A stretch of 64,000 bases of DNA from Rhodococcus tukisamuensis NBRC 100609 (GCF_001894985.1 NZ_BCXG01000006.1:62001-126000), one strand, 5' to 3'; numbered from the stretch's first letter, positions 50,881 through 60,029 are shown. Numbers and translations are program-made. The notes: generated by a model not told the origin, from the letters alone.

Positions 50881-52428
50881 CTACAGCTTCGTCGAGCGCA
50901 GCTCGTGTCCCTTCGAGGTCTTACAGCGTCCGGTCTCGAGGTCCCACTGCCAGCCGTGCAGGTTGCAGGTGAGGTTGCTGCCCTCGACGACGCCGAACTT
51001 CGACAGGTCCGCCTTCAGGTGGGGGCACCGGCGCTGAATCTCGTAGCCGCCCAGCTCGATCGACGAGGAGTCGTCGTGCGCCTCGGAGAACCAGCCGTCG
51101 GCGTACGCGATCCGCTCGTCGGTCAGGCACTTGAAGAATGTGTAGAGGAATTCGTTGTAGCCGCCGACCCGCCACGCCTCGAATCGGGTGGACAGGAAGA
51201 TGGTGTTCACCCAGTCCGGCTCGTCGTCGCGCAGCACGGTGCGCACCAGCTCGGGCGCGATCCGGAAGCCGTACCGGTACTTGCCCTCGCCCTCGATCGG
51301 TTCGCGCACGGTCCGGTTCGGGAAGTCGAGGACCACGGTCTCCTCGCCCATCACCAGGCCGACGGGGTAGCCGATGCCGTCGCAGATCAGGTCCGACTGC
51401 GCCATGATCGGCTCGAACTTCGCCTTGAGCGGCACGAGCAGCGGCTCACCCTCGGCCGGCGCCCACGTCGCCTTCTCGGCGGCGAGCACCGGCGCCAGAC
51501 GCTGTGCCATGTCCTCGATGTAGGCGGCCTTGTCCGAGAAGATCTTGTCGACCTCGGCGTCCGGGATCGGGTGCGTGAGCGTCAGCTCGCTGCCGCTCAG
51601 GTCCACCGTCGATCCCGGGATCATCAGCAGGCCACCGTTGTTGCCGTGCTGGCGCATCTGCTCGAGGAAGACGATCTGGTCGGGGAAGATGTTGCCCTCG
51701 TCGCCGCGGTCGTCGTTGAGGTAGCGCAGTTCCGGGTCCAGGAACACCGGCGGGCCGGCGGACGGGACCACCCAGGTGGCGCCGACCTGCTCGATGTAGC
51801 TCCGGCAGCGGTCCATGCCGCGCTGACGCTTCTGCTTGCCGAAGTTCGACTTGGTGCGTGACGGGATGTCGTAGACCATCGGGTACCAGATCGCGCCCGA
51901 GTACTGCAGCAGGTGGATGTCGATCTTGCCGAACTGTTCGCCGAGCACGTCCATGTCCACCGGGCGGGCGTCGTTCATGTTGAAGCAGGTGGTGGTGCCG
52001 TCGGAGATCACGATGCCCGAGTCGCCGATGGGGCCGTCGGCCGGGGCGCGGAGCGCGATGATCATGACGTCCAGGTCGCCCTTGGGCCCGGTCACGGTGT
52101 GTTTGACCGAGTCCGCGGTCTCGAAGAACTTGTGGAAGCCGAGCTTCTCGAGCTCGCGCTTGAGGTCCGGCACCGGGTAGTCCGGCAGCAGCACCGTCGC
52201 GTCCTTGTTGACGTGCTTGCTCAGCGTCTCGGGGTCGAAGTGGTCCTTGTGCAGGTGCGAGACGTACAGGTAGTCGACATTGCCGAGTGCGTCCCAGTCC
52301 AGCCCCGTGTTGTCGGGGAAGGGGAACCACGACGCGAAGTACGCGGGGTTCACCCACGGGTCGCAGAGGATCGATCCCGCCTCGGTCTGGATGTGGAATC
52401 CGGCGTGTCCGACGCTCGTGACCTGCAC
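50881..52428 (-). CDS. namH: UDP-N-acetylmuramic acid hydroxylase (MBL-fold plus Rieske)
   Basis: A 515-residue protein with two parts. The N-terminal metallo-beta-lactamase-like domain (1 to about 330) has VTSVGHAGFHIQTEAGSILCDPW and SHLHKDHFDPETL (the HxHxDH-type metal motif as HLHKDH). A C-terminal Rieske domain has CPHLKAD and CNLHGWQWD as cluster ligands. This is the CMAH-like architecture of NamH, which oxidises UDP-N-acetyl- to UDP-N-glycolyl-muramic acid in mycobacteria and relatives (Rv3818). Length matches. The acyltransferase gene downstream on the opposite strand keeps the M. tuberculosis neighbourhood. Confidence 0.9.
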   Translation of the reverse strand: MQVTSVGHAGFHIQTEAGSILCDPWVNPAYFASWFPFPDNTGLDWDALGNVDYLYVSHLHKDHFDPETLSKHVNKDATVLLPDYPVPDLKRELEKLGFHKFFETADSVKHTVTGPKGDLDVMIIALRAPADGPIGDSGIVISDGTTTCFNMNDARPVDMDVLGEQFGKIDIHLLQYSGAIWYPMVYDIPSRTKSNFGKQKRQRGMDRCRSYIEQVGATWVVPSAGPPVFLDPELRYLNDDRGDEGNIFPDQIVFLEQMRQHGNNGGLLMIPGSTVDLSGSELTLTHPIPDAEVDKIFSDKAAYIEDMAQRLAPVLAAEKATWAPAEGEPLLVPLKAKFEPIMAQSDLICDGIGYPVGLVMGEETVVLDFPNRTVREPIEGEGKYRYGFRIAPELVRTVLRDDEPDWVNTIFLSTRFEAWRVGGYNEFLYTFFKCLTDERIAYADGWFSEAHDDSSSIELGGYEIQRRCPHLKADLSKFGVVEGSNLTCNLHGWQWDLETGRCKTSKGHELRSTKL

Positions 52429-52560
52429 TGGTATGCCTCCTACGGATGATTCGACGCCTCAAGGGTAGGCGGCTGCGCCGCCCGTGCGCCCTTCCGGTGG
52501 CCCCAGTCACCAAAAAGGCGCGCAGGCAGCGGAGCTGCCCGACGGCTAGGCTCGGGAATC

Positions 52561-53319
52561 GTGGAACCCGTCTACAGAACGATCATCGGCATCGCTCGTA
52601 CGATGTTCGCCGCCCAGGGCCTGAAGTTCACGGTCACCGGCGCGGAGCACATCCCGGCCCACGGCGGGGCGGTGATCGCCGTCAACCACACCGGGTACCT
52701 GGACTTCACGTACGCAGGCCTGCCGGCGCGCAAGGTCAAGCGGTACATCCGCTTCATGGCGAAGAAGGAGGTCTTCGACAACAAGATCTCCGGGCCGATC
52801 ATGCGCACGCTCAAGCACATCCCGGTGGACCGGGGCGCGGGCGCCGACTCGTTCCGGGCCGCCGTCGACGACCTGCGCCGGGGCGAGCTGGTCGGCGTCT
52901 ACCCGGAGGCGACCATCAGCCGCAGCTTCGAGCTCAAGGACTTCAAGTCCGGCGCGGCGCGGATGGCCCTCGAGGCGGACGTGCCGATCATCCCGGTGGT
53001 GATCTGGGGCGCTCAGCGGGTGTGGACCAAGGGACACCCGAAGCGGTTGGGCCGCACCAACACTCCGATCTCCATCGCGGTCGGTGCGCCGATCGCGCCG
53101 TTCGAGCCCGCCGCCGACCTGACCGCCGCGCTGCACGACGTCATGACGAAGTTGCTGACGTCGCTGCAGGAGGACTACGAGCACCCCGCCGGGGAGTACT
53201 GGGTGCCGGCCCGGCTCGGCGGCAGCGCCCCGACGCTCGAGGAGGCCAACCAGATGGACGCCGCGGACGCGGAGGCCAAGGCCGCGCGCCGGGCGCAGTC
53301 GCCGCGGGACGGCTCCTGA
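52561..53319 (+). CDS. 1-acylglycerol-3-phosphate acyltransferase-like protein (PlsC family)
   Basis: A 252-residue acyltransferase starting at GTG. The catalytic NHTGYLD (HX4D) is at about 41-47, followed by RFMAKKEVFDN, VDRGAGADSFRAAVDDLRRGELVGVYPEATISRS (the PEGT-like block, here PEAT) and VPIIPVVIWGAQRVW. It transfers an acyl chain to a lysophospholipid or a related acceptor at the membrane. A 35-residue C-terminal tail is Ala-rich. By neighbourhood it matches Rv3814c-Rv3816c of M. tuberculosis, three acyltransferases of which a single gene is found here. Confidence 0.88.
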   Translation: MEPVYRTIIGIARTMFAAQGLKFTVTGAEHIPAHGGAVIAVNHTGYLDFTYAGLPARKVKRYIRFMAKKEVFDNKISGPIMRTLKHIPVDRGAGADSFRAAVDDLRRGELVGVYPEATISRSFELKDFKSGAARMALEADVPIIPVVIWGAQRVWTKGHPKRLGRTNTPISIAVGAPIAPFEPAADLTAALHDVMTKLLTSLQEDYEHPAGEYWVPARLGGSAPTLEEANQMDAADAEAKAARRAQSPRDGS

Positions 53320-53342
53320 CCGGCTCGGCCGCCGGCAGGCCG

Positions 53343-53990
53343 GTGCGCCGGCGACTGGTGCGCGTCGCCGCGTCGGGGGTGGCCCTGCTGGCGGTCGTGG
53401 TGCTCGGTTCGATGGCCTGGATCGGGGTCGCCTCCGCCGGACACGTGCACGAACCCGGCGACGCGCCGGAGGCCCCGGTGGTGATCGTGCTCGGCGCCAA
53501 GGTCGCCGACGGCAAGCCGATGTCCTTCCTGGCCGGCCGCCTCGACGTGGGGGCCCGGCTGGTGCGGGAGGGGAAGGCGCGCGCGGTGCTGGTCTCCGGC
53601 GACGCCAACGGCACCTCCGGCAACGAGATCGCCGCGATGACCGACTACCTGGTGGCCCGCGGCGTCGATCGCAGTCTGATCGTCGGTGACGACTACGGGC
53701 TGGACACCTACGACACCTGCGCCCGTGCCGCGCAGACGTTCGGGGTGCGCAAGGCGCTGATCGTCAGCCAGGGCAACCACGTCTCCCGGGCGGTGGCGCT
53801 GTGCCGGCACGCCGGGATCGATGCGGACGGCGTCAAGGGTGACTGCGACTGCCGGACGATCACCGTGGCCAGGAACACCGCGCGGGAGTGGCTCGCCAGG
53901 CCGAAGGCCGTCGCCGACATGCTCTCGAACCGGCCGCCGAAGGTGGGCTCGCCCCCGGACGACGCACTCGAGCGCGTGCTGGCGGACTGA
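53343..53990 (+). CDS. SanA/YdcF-like DUF218 membrane-anchored protein
   Basis: A 215-residue protein with one N-terminal membrane segment (RRLVRVAASGVALLAVVVLGSMAWIG) and a DUF218 domain outside: PVVIVLGAKVADGKPMSFLAGRLDVGARLVREGKARAVLVSGDANGTSGNEIAAM, DDYGLDTYDTCARAA and SQGNHVSRAVALCRHAG. SanA proteins influence envelope barrier function and vancomycin resistance in enterobacteria. The frame is open further upstream; the GTG at 53343 is chosen because it places the membrane segment properly and lies just after the acyltransferase stop. Confidence 0.8.
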   Translation: MRRRLVRVAASGVALLAVVVLGSMAWIGVASAGHVHEPGDAPEAPVVIVLGAKVADGKPMSFLAGRLDVGARLVREGKARAVLVSGDANGTSGNEIAAMTDYLVARGVDRSLIVGDDYGLDTYDTCARAAQTFGVRKALIVSQGNHVSRAVALCRHAGIDADGVKGDCDCRTITVARNTAREWLARPKAVADMLSNRPPKVGSPPDDALERVLAD

Positions 53991-54210
53991 GTAGGCGGCA
54001 TGAGGGTCAACTCGGAGAGCATTTCGCGGTCGACGAGGGACAGAAAACGCCCGGTCGGAGGAGGCGTCCGGCGAGGACGGACCCCACCGGACGCCACGAT
54101 CCAGCCCATCGGAGTGGTTGCAGTAGTTCCGTTCAAGGCCGTTTGGGGGGCGGTGGGTTGGTAGTCCTTCTTCTGATTCGCTGCGCAGCCGGACGTCGTA
54201 GGCTCGGGCG

Positions 54211-55254
54211 ATGGTGGAGAAGTCCGAGATCCGGTTCCTCCCCCTCGGCGCCCGCCGCGTGGCGTACGAGATGCGGGGGGACGGTCCACCGCTCGTCGCT
54301 CCGGCGTGGTGGGTGAGTCACCTCGAGCTCGACTGGCAGAGCGTGGGCTTTCGGCGATTCTGGGAGGGAGTCGCGACTGGCTACACACTGATCCGCTACG
54401 ACCGGCTCGGCGTCGGCATGTCGGACCGCACCTTGCACGATTCGGATCTGAGCCTCGGTGGGGAAGTTGCGACGTTGCGCGCGCTTCTGGACGAGCTCGA
54501 ACTCGAGCGCGTGTCGCTCATCGGCGGCTCGTCCGGGAGTTGCACCGCCGTCGCATTTGCCGCAGCGTTTCCGGAGCGCGTCGAGCACCTGGTGCTGTAC
54601 GGGTCGTACCCCGACGGTGCGGCGCTGACAGCTCCGGGCGTGGGGAACGCGATCCTGGCGGCGGTGCGCGCGCACTGGGGACTCGGCTCGCGCCTGCTCA
54701 GCGACATCTTCCTCGGTGGTGCCGACTCTGCGGAGCACGAACTCTTCGCACGGTTGCAGCGGGAGGCGGCGACCGCCGAAACCGCTGCCGCGTTGTTGGA
54801 TCTGGTCTATCGCCTTGACGTACGCGCGCACCTCCCTCTCGTCCGCCAGCCGGCGTTGGTTGTGCATCGTCGTGGCGACCGCGCTGTGCCGTTCCGGCTC
54901 GGGCGTGAGGTCGCGGCCGCCATTCCAGGCGCGACATTCATCCCGCTGCCGGGAAGCGCGCACTTCCCCTGGCACGACGACACCGATTCCGTGGTCCGCG
55001 CGTGCCGCCAAGCGCTGGCACCGGTGCAGCCGTCGCCGCACCATGCGAGCGAGCCGGAATCGGTCCTACTGTCCAGCCGCGAGCGTGAGGTCCTCGCCTG
55101 CGTCGCTCGCGGTCTCGGCGATCGCGAGATCGCCGAGCAGCTCGTGCTGAGCCCGCACACCGTTCACCGCCACGTTGCGAACATCCGGCGCAAGCTCGGC
55201 CGCACCTCACGGACGGCCGCCGTCGCTGAGGCCGCCCGTCTCGGACTCCTGTGA
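54211..55254 (+). CDS. alpha/beta hydrolase fused to a LuxR-type HTH
   Basis: A 347-residue two-domain protein. The alpha/beta hydrolase part (1 to about 265) has YDRLGVGMSDRT, the elbow LIGGSSGSCTAVAF (Ser in GSSGS), RRGDRAVPF (Asp) and GSAHFPW (His). A LuxR/FixJ HTH follows at about 285-345: LSSREREVLACVARGLGDREIAEQLVLSPHTVHRHVANIRRKLGRTSRTAAVAE. The enzyme domain probably works as a ligand sensor, either hydrolysing or only binding a small molecule that changes DNA binding. The catalytic triad looks complete. It is followed by a methyltransferase gene. Confidence 0.85.
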   Translation: MVEKSEIRFLPLGARRVAYEMRGDGPPLVAPAWWVSHLELDWQSVGFRRFWEGVATGYTLIRYDRLGVGMSDRTLHDSDLSLGGEVATLRALLDELELERVSLIGGSSGSCTAVAFAAAFPERVEHLVLYGSYPDGAALTAPGVGNAILAAVRAHWGLGSRLLSDIFLGGADSAEHELFARLQREAATAETAAALLDLVYRLDVRAHLPLVRQPALVVHRRGDRAVPFRLGREVAAAIPGATFIPLPGSAHFPWHDDTDSVVRACRQALAPVQPSPHHASEPESVLLSSREREVLACVARGLGDREIAEQLVLSPHTVHRHVANIRRKLGRTSRTAAVAEAARLGLL

Positions 55255-55275
55255 GATGGCCGGAACGGGCCATCT
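55254..55275 (+). terminator. short hairpin after the hydrolase-LuxR gene
   Basis: AGATGGCC at 55254-55261 pairs with GGCCATCT at 55268-55275 around 6 bases. It overlaps the stop codon; a third GATGGCC follows at about 55282. Weak terminator or operator for the next gene. Confidence 0.35.
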
Positions 55276-55335
55276 GCAGAAGATGGCCGCGCTGAGCGAT
55301 GCGCGCAACACGCGGTCGCTCGTAGGTTTGGCCGC

Positions 55336-56007
55336 ATGACCGAGAACGCAAGCATCGAATCAAGCAACGAACTCCACGAGAGGCCGCCATCAGCGGCGTG
55401 GCTGCGGATTTTCGCCCTGGCGTACGACCCGTTTCTATGGCTGGGCGAGATCGCAGGCATGCGCCGCCGGCGGAGCACGCTCCTGGGCGGCGCCCGCGGG
55501 CGCGTCGTCGAGATCGGCGCCGGGACCGGGCTGAACATCGCGCACTATCCCGACGAGATCGCCGAGCTCGTGCTCGTTGAACCCGAGCCTGGGATGCGCC
55601 GAAGCCTCGCGCGCCGCCTGCAGCGGCATGGGCGCGTCGCGCGGATCGTCGACGCGCCTGCCGAGCGTCTACCGCTCGCGGATGCGTCCGTGGACACCGT
55701 CGTCTCGACGCTCGTCCTGTGCACCGTCAACGACCCCGAACTCGCGCTTCGCGAGATCGCACGCGTGCTCCGTCCGGATGGGCAGGTGCTGTTCATCGAA
55801 CATGTGCGTGCGAGCTCGCGGTTCCTCGCGGCGTGCCAGGATTTTCTGTTCACACCGTGGCGACACTTTGCAGGCGGCTGCCGCTGCAACCGCGCCACCG
55901 GGGAGCTGATGCGCGACTGCGGCTTCACCATCGCAGCCGACGATGCTGTGTGGCGCGGCATGCCGTCGATCGTCCGTCCGATCATGGTGGGACGCGCTAC
56001 TCGGTGA
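55336..56007 (+). CDS. class I SAM-dependent methyltransferase
   Basis: A 223-residue methyltransferase with the Rossmann SAM motif VVEIGAGTGLNIAHYP near residues 56-71, LVEPEPGMRR (ribose-binding acidic residue), DAPAERLPLADASVDTVVSTLVLCTV and RVLRPDGQVLFIEHVRAS (motif IV and post-IV). The C-terminal PWRHFAGGCRCNRATGELMRDCGF is typical of UbiE-like small-molecule methyltransferases of the PMT/phospholipid N-methyltransferase-like group. Substrate unknown. The gene lies 80 bp after the hydrolase-LuxR gene, on the same strand. Confidence 0.87.
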   Translation: MTENASIESSNELHERPPSAAWLRIFALAYDPFLWLGEIAGMRRRRSTLLGGARGRVVEIGAGTGLNIAHYPDEIAELVLVEPEPGMRRSLARRLQRHGRVARIVDAPAERLPLADASVDTVVSTLVLCTVNDPELALREIARVLRPDGQVLFIEHVRASSRFLAACQDFLFTPWRHFAGGCRCNRATGELMRDCGFTIAADDAVWRGMPSIVRPIMVGRATR

Positions 56008-56119
56008 TCTGAACGGTCGTCGGGTCCGCCGGGCCCACGCCTCGTAGTTTGATTCCACGATCGCCTCAGGGGTCCCAGAAACAGGACCTGCTCGGAGCCC
56101 ATACCTATTGGAGCGCACA

Positions 56120-56578
56120 ATGGTGTCCTCGTACAGCTACAGACTTCTCCAGATCGCGCTCGTCGTCTTTGGCGCGGTGATGCTTCTTCTCTATCCGCTC
56201 GCTGTGGTGTGGCCGACGGGTTGGGCATGGCATCTCGGTGCTCCCTACCAGTCCGACTACTTCATGATGATCGTTGGCCTGTACGCGACGCTGGGCATTT
56301 TCCTCTGGAACGCGGCGCGACGTCCTGAGGCCAACATCAGCCTGATCTGGTTCACCGTATGCTCGAGCGTCGTCCACGCCGCAACAATGGCGGTGCAGTC
56401 CTTCGGCAGCGGCGACCACATGGGACATCTGTGGGGAGATGTCCTGGGGCTGCTTCTCGTAGCCATCGTGCTGTCCGCCCTCGTAGTGTCATCCGGTCTG
56501 AAGCAACTACCCCCGACCGCCGTACGAACCCCGTGGCCGGTGGTCAGTCCTGAGGTGCCGGACGACGGCCGGCTGTGA
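56120..56578 (+). CDS. small membrane protein (DUF6632-like)
   Basis: A 152-residue protein with four hydrophobic segments: YRLLQIALVVFGAVMLLLYPLAV, YFMMIVGLYATLGIFLWNA, ISLIWFTVCSSVVHAATMAVQ and VLGLLLVAIVLSALVVSS. The PxGWAWHLGAPYQSDYFMMIVGLY pattern and VHAATMAVQ with His are shared by small actinobacterial and proteobacterial membrane proteins of unknown function. The ATG at 56120 is preferred over a TTG four codons upstream. No partner gene suggests a role. Confidence 0.72.
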   Translation: MVSSYSYRLLQIALVVFGAVMLLLYPLAVVWPTGWAWHLGAPYQSDYFMMIVGLYATLGIFLWNAARRPEANISLIWFTVCSSVVHAATMAVQSFGSGDHMGHLWGDVLGLLLVAIVLSALVVSSGLKQLPPTAVRTPWPVVSPEVPDDGRL

Positions 56579-56609
56579 TCGACCTGCCGCCGCAACCAGA
56601 GTTGGCGAG

Positions 56610-56783
56610 ATGGCATACAGCAGAAGGAGATTCGCGACTGTGTGGGCGGCGGGAGCCGTCGGCGCGCTGGCCGGGTGCGCGTCCGCGGACGCCGGCGAGA
56701 CGGCGGACGACGCCGCCTCGTTGCCCGCGCAACAGTCCGTGACTCCCGGCCCCGCGCCGGTACTGCGTCCACCGTCACCCTGA
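56610..56783 (+). CDS. small Tat-type lipoprotein
   Basis: A 57-residue frame with a twin-arginine start (MAYSRRRFATVWAAGAVG) and a lipobox LAGC at residues 20-23. The mature part is only 35 residues, rich in Ala, Asp and Pro (ASADAGETADDAASLPAQQ and ending VLRPPSP). The combination of SRRRF and a lipobox is hard to get by chance, which supports a real gene despite the weak ribosome site. Its short mature chain suggests a flexible membrane-anchored peptide. Function unknown. Confidence 0.55.
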   Translation: MAYSRRRFATVWAAGAVGALAGCASADAGETADDAASLPAQQSVTPGPAPVLRPPSP

Positions 56784-56854
56784 ACGACGTGCCGCCGCGG
56801 TCCCGGTGGCCGGCCGGTCCGGCCGTCCGGCCGCGCGCGGGTCGGTGCGGCAAG

Positions 56855-57697
56855 ATGGGTCTGGTGCAGGACAACGGATACCCCAAGCCCCTCCTGATCG
56901 CCAGCGACGTAGACGGCACCCTGATCGACGACGACGAGATGGTCAGCGCCCGCACCCGTGCCGCGGTGCACGCGGCCGTCGCGGACGGGGTGCCGTTCGT
57001 GCTGGCCACCGGCCGGCCGCCACGCTGGATCGCACCGGTGGTCGACGGCCTCGGCATGGCGCCGATGACGGTGTGCGCGAACGGCGCGGTGCTCTACGAC
57101 AGCGCCACCGACCGGGTGCTCGCCGCCGAGACCCTGTCCGTGGAGACCCTGACCTGGGTGGCCGAGCTCGCCAAGTCGGTGCTCCCGGGCTGCGGGCTCG
57201 CCGCCGAACGGATCGGTGCCACCGCGCACGACGCGGCCACGCCGCAGTTCGTCAGCTCGCCCGACTACGAGCACGCCTGGCTCAACCCCGACGACACCGA
57301 GGTCTCCGACGACGAGGTGGTGGCGTACCCGGCGGTGAAACTGCTGATCCGGCTGCCCGGGATCGCCAGCTCGCACATGGTCGAGCGGCTCGCCCCACTG
57401 CTGAACGGCCGGGCGGACCTGACCTACTCGACCAACAACGGGCTGATCGAACTGTCCGCGCCCGGGGTGACCAAGGCGTCCGGGCTGTCCGCGCTGGCGA
57501 GCCGGCTCGGCATCGACGGCGGCGCGATCGTCGCCTTCGGAGACATGCCCAACGACGTGCCGATGCTCTCGATGGCCCGGCACGGCGTCGCGGTGGCCAA
57601 TGCGCACCCCGACGCGATCGCCGCGGCCGACGAGGTCACCACGTCGAACTCCGCGGACGGTGTCGCGCGGGTGCTGGAACGCTGGTGGGCGAACTGA
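56855..57697 (+). CDS. HAD-superfamily hydrolase, Cof type (Rv3813c-like)
   Basis: A 280-residue phosphatase of the Cof/HAD-IIB group. The nucleophile motif DVDGTLIDDD is near residues 18-27, motif II is in VLATGRPP, the lysine in TKASGLSALASRLG, and motif III/IV is VAFGDMPNDVPMLSMARHGVAVANA. A cap domain fills the middle. Substrates of this group are sugar phosphates or nucleotide-like compounds. It corresponds by position to M. tuberculosis Rv3813c. A GTG four codons inside could also be the start. Confidence 0.9.
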   Translation: MGLVQDNGYPKPLLIASDVDGTLIDDDEMVSARTRAAVHAAVADGVPFVLATGRPPRWIAPVVDGLGMAPMTVCANGAVLYDSATDRVLAAETLSVETLTWVAELAKSVLPGCGLAAERIGATAHDAATPQFVSSPDYEHAWLNPDDTEVSDDEVVAYPAVKLLIRLPGIASSHMVERLAPLLNGRADLTYSTNNGLIELSAPGVTKASGLSALASRLGIDGGAIVAFGDMPNDVPMLSMARHGVAVANAHPDAIAAADEVTTSNSADGVARVLERWWAN

Positions 57698-57723
57698 TCT
57701 CGGCGAACTTCCCTGCGTCACAA

Positions 57724-57760
57724 CGCATCAGACCGGCTGCACGGCAGCCGGTCTGATGCG
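57724..57760. terminator. bidirectional terminator, HAD gene / PGRP gene
   Basis: CGCATCAGACCGGCTGC at 57724-57740 pairs perfectly with GCAGCCGGTCTGATGCG at 57744-57760 around ACG (17-bp stem). It lies between two convergent genes. Confidence 0.85.
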
Positions 57761-57779
57761 GGTGGTGCGCTGAGGTCGG

Positions 57780-60029
57780 TCAGCCGGCCGGGGCCGGAGC
57801 CGGGGCCAGTGCCTCGGGGGCGGGAGCGGGAACGGGAGCCTCGGGTACGGGCGCCGCCGCCGGCACCTGCGCCGCCGCGTCCGCCGCCGGCAGGCCGGCA
57901 TAGGAATTCGCGTAGGTCTCGTTGTACGTCTTGAGCACCGTGGTGACGATGCCGGTGATCTGGTTGAAGATCAGCGAACCGTACTCGAAGTCGGCGCGCA
58001 TACCGTCCGGGACCACGTACTCGTCGCTGACCGGGAGCCCGAGGGCCCCGCCGTCGAGGCCGCTCTGGTTCCACGTCTCGTAGATCTTGCCGAGCACCGT
58101 CCACACCCCGCCGTTGGGGGAGGTGGCGATGGCTCCGTTGTCGAACTTCACGAGCGAGTTCCCGGCCTTCGCGGACAGGATCCCGCTCAGCGAGGCCCCG
58201 AGGCGACCCAGCTCGCCGCCCTCCGAGATCCACTTCTGGGCGATCGGGGACTGGTCGGTGAGCTTGAGCAGTTCGCCCACGAGCGTGCCGAGCTGCTCGA
58301 CCGACCCGGTGTCGATCGTCGGGGCCTGGGCGTCGGGCTGGGTGCCGGTCTGCGTGTTCCCGGACGTGGCGGCGTTGCCCGCCGGCTTCTCCGGTGCGAC
58401 GGCCAGCACGCCGCCCCCGCCACCGTAGTTGGCCTTGGCGATGCTGCGGATCTGGTTCATCTTCGCGTAGCCGGCGTCGCCCGGGCAGCTGGTGTTGCCC
58501 ACGTCGCGGTGCGCGAAAATGACGGGCAGGTCCACGGCCTGGCCCTGGCCGTACGGGGTGAACTCGGTGCCCTCGGAGTACATCGTGGTGCGACCGGTCG
58601 GATCCAGTCCGGCCTTGGCGAGCCGCCAGCCCAGGAACTTGCCGACGGCGTCGACGGTGGCCTGCGGCGGGGTGACGGTGGAGAAGTCGCCCATCATCGC
58701 GATGCCCATGGTGTTCTCGTTGAACCCGCCGGCGTGCGCGCCCTGCACGTTCCGGTCGAGCCCGCCGGCGCGGCCTTCGAAGATCTGGCCGTACTTGTCG
58801 ACCAGCACGTTGTACCCGACGTCGCACCAGCCGAGGGTCTGCGCGTGGTACGCGTAGATGGAGCGGACGATCTCGGCGGACTCGGCCTTGGTGTAGTCGT
58901 TGCTGCCCGCGGTGTGGTGCACCGCCGCGCCGCCGAGGGAGTCGTCGTAGCTGGGTCGGTCGCAGCGGATCCCCTCGTCGGCGCCCCACTGCGCGCGGGT
59001 GATCACCTTCGGCCCGGAACCCGCGAGCGGCGAGGCGATGTCACCGAGCTCGGCGTCCGCGTTGCCGGAACCGGGCTGGATGAGCACGGCGGTGACGGCG
59101 TCCGCGAGTGCCTGGGTGGAGGCGGGTGCGGGAGCGGTTTCCGGTGCAGGTGCAGGTGCGGGCTCCGGTGCGGGCGCGGGCTCCTGCGCACGGAGCGGGG
59201 TGTTCAGGGCGGCCGGGGCGAACCCGACCGCGGCCGGCGCCGGGGCGCCGGGCTTGGCGGGGTCGACCGGGGTGAGCAGGTTGGGCAGCAGCTCCGCGGG
59301 CGCCGGCGCCTCGGCGGTGCCGGAGGTGGGCAGTGCCGCCAGGGCCTGCGCGGCCTTGGTGACCAGCACCTGCACCGCGGTGGTCTGGCCGACGAACACC
59401 GGCTCGGTGCCGGTCTTCCCGCCCTGGGTGCGATCGTTCTTGCGTGAGTCCACCTGCTCGGTGGCGAACCACGGGCCCCACGAGCCGTCCGCGAGCTTCG
59501 CGCGGACCTTGGCCGCGGTGGCGCCCAGGTCCGAGGTCAGCGCGATCATGCTGAACGGCGTGTCGCGGCTGATTTCCTTGACCGCGGTGCCGAACTCCTG
59601 CTCCGGCGTCGGCGCGGGTGCGGCCGGGGCGGGAGCCGCGGGCACCTGCGCGGCGATGTCGCCGGGTGCGGGCGCGGGCACCGGCAGGGCGGGCAGGGCG
59701 ATCTTCTCGGGCAGGGTCAGCCCCTCGGGCAGCGGCAGGTTCTGCGGGAGCGCGATCTCCGTCGGCAGCGGCGGGAGCGGCAGCTTCTTCAGGTCGGACA
59801 GGCGCAGGTCGGGCAGGTCGAGGCCGGTCAGCTCCTTGAGCGGGATCACGATGTCGGGGACCTGCGCGAGGACGACCTCCGCGATCTCGGTCGGCACGGA
59901 CTGGGTGGACTCGGTGGTCGACCGGACCCCGGAGGTGCTGGTGACGCCCCAGACCGCGAGCGGACTCGCGATAGCTACGGCGGCAACCGTCCCCAGGATG
60001 ATCGACGGCTTCGATCGGCGGTGCGGCAA
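57780..60029 (-). CDS. exported N-acetylmuramoyl-L-alanine amidase/PGRP with LGFP repeats (Rv3811-like)
   Basis: A 749-residue secreted wall protein. The signal peptide is in the first 33 residues (IILGTVAAVAIASPLAVWG). A Leu/Pro-rich segment follows (LPLPEGLTLPEKIALPALPVPAPAP). A PGRP/amidase domain lies at about 335-510: zinc ligands are the His of HHTAGSNDY, the His of FAHRDVGNTSCPGD and its Cys. The rest has LGFP-type repeats (GGELGRLGASLSG, VLGKIYETWNQSGLDGGALGLPVSDEY) that hold proteins at the mycolate-arabinogalactan layer, and a Pro/Ala tail. It should cleave or bind peptidoglycan stems. It is divergent from the SpoIID-like gene with a shared promoter region. Confidence 0.9.
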   Translation of the reverse strand: MPHRRSKPSIILGTVAAVAIASPLAVWGVTSTSGVRSTTESTQSVPTEIAEVVLAQVPDIVIPLKELTGLDLPDLRLSDLKKLPLPPLPTEIALPQNLPLPEGLTLPEKIALPALPVPAPAPGDIAAQVPAAPAPAAPAPTPEQEFGTAVKEISRDTPFSMIALTSDLGATAAKVRAKLADGSWGPWFATEQVDSRKNDRTQGGKTGTEPVFVGQTTAVQVLVTKAAQALAALPTSGTAEAPAPAELLPNLLTPVDPAKPGAPAPAAVGFAPAALNTPLRAQEPAPAPEPAPAPAPETAPAPASTQALADAVTAVLIQPGSGNADAELGDIASPLAGSGPKVITRAQWGADEGIRCDRPSYDDSLGGAAVHHTAGSNDYTKAESAEIVRSIYAYHAQTLGWCDVGYNVLVDKYGQIFEGRAGGLDRNVQGAHAGGFNENTMGIAMMGDFSTVTPPQATVDAVGKFLGWRLAKAGLDPTGRTTMYSEGTEFTPYGQGQAVDLPVIFAHRDVGNTSCPGDAGYAKMNQIRSIAKANYGGGGGVLAVAPEKPAGNAATSGNTQTGTQPDAQAPTIDTGSVEQLGTLVGELLKLTDQSPIAQKWISEGGELGRLGASLSGILSAKAGNSLVKFDNGAIATSPNGGVWTVLGKIYETWNQSGLDGGALGLPVSDEYVVPDGMRADFEYGSLIFNQITGIVTTVLKTYNETYANSYAGLPAADAAAQVPAAAPVPEAPVPAPAPEALAPAPAPAG

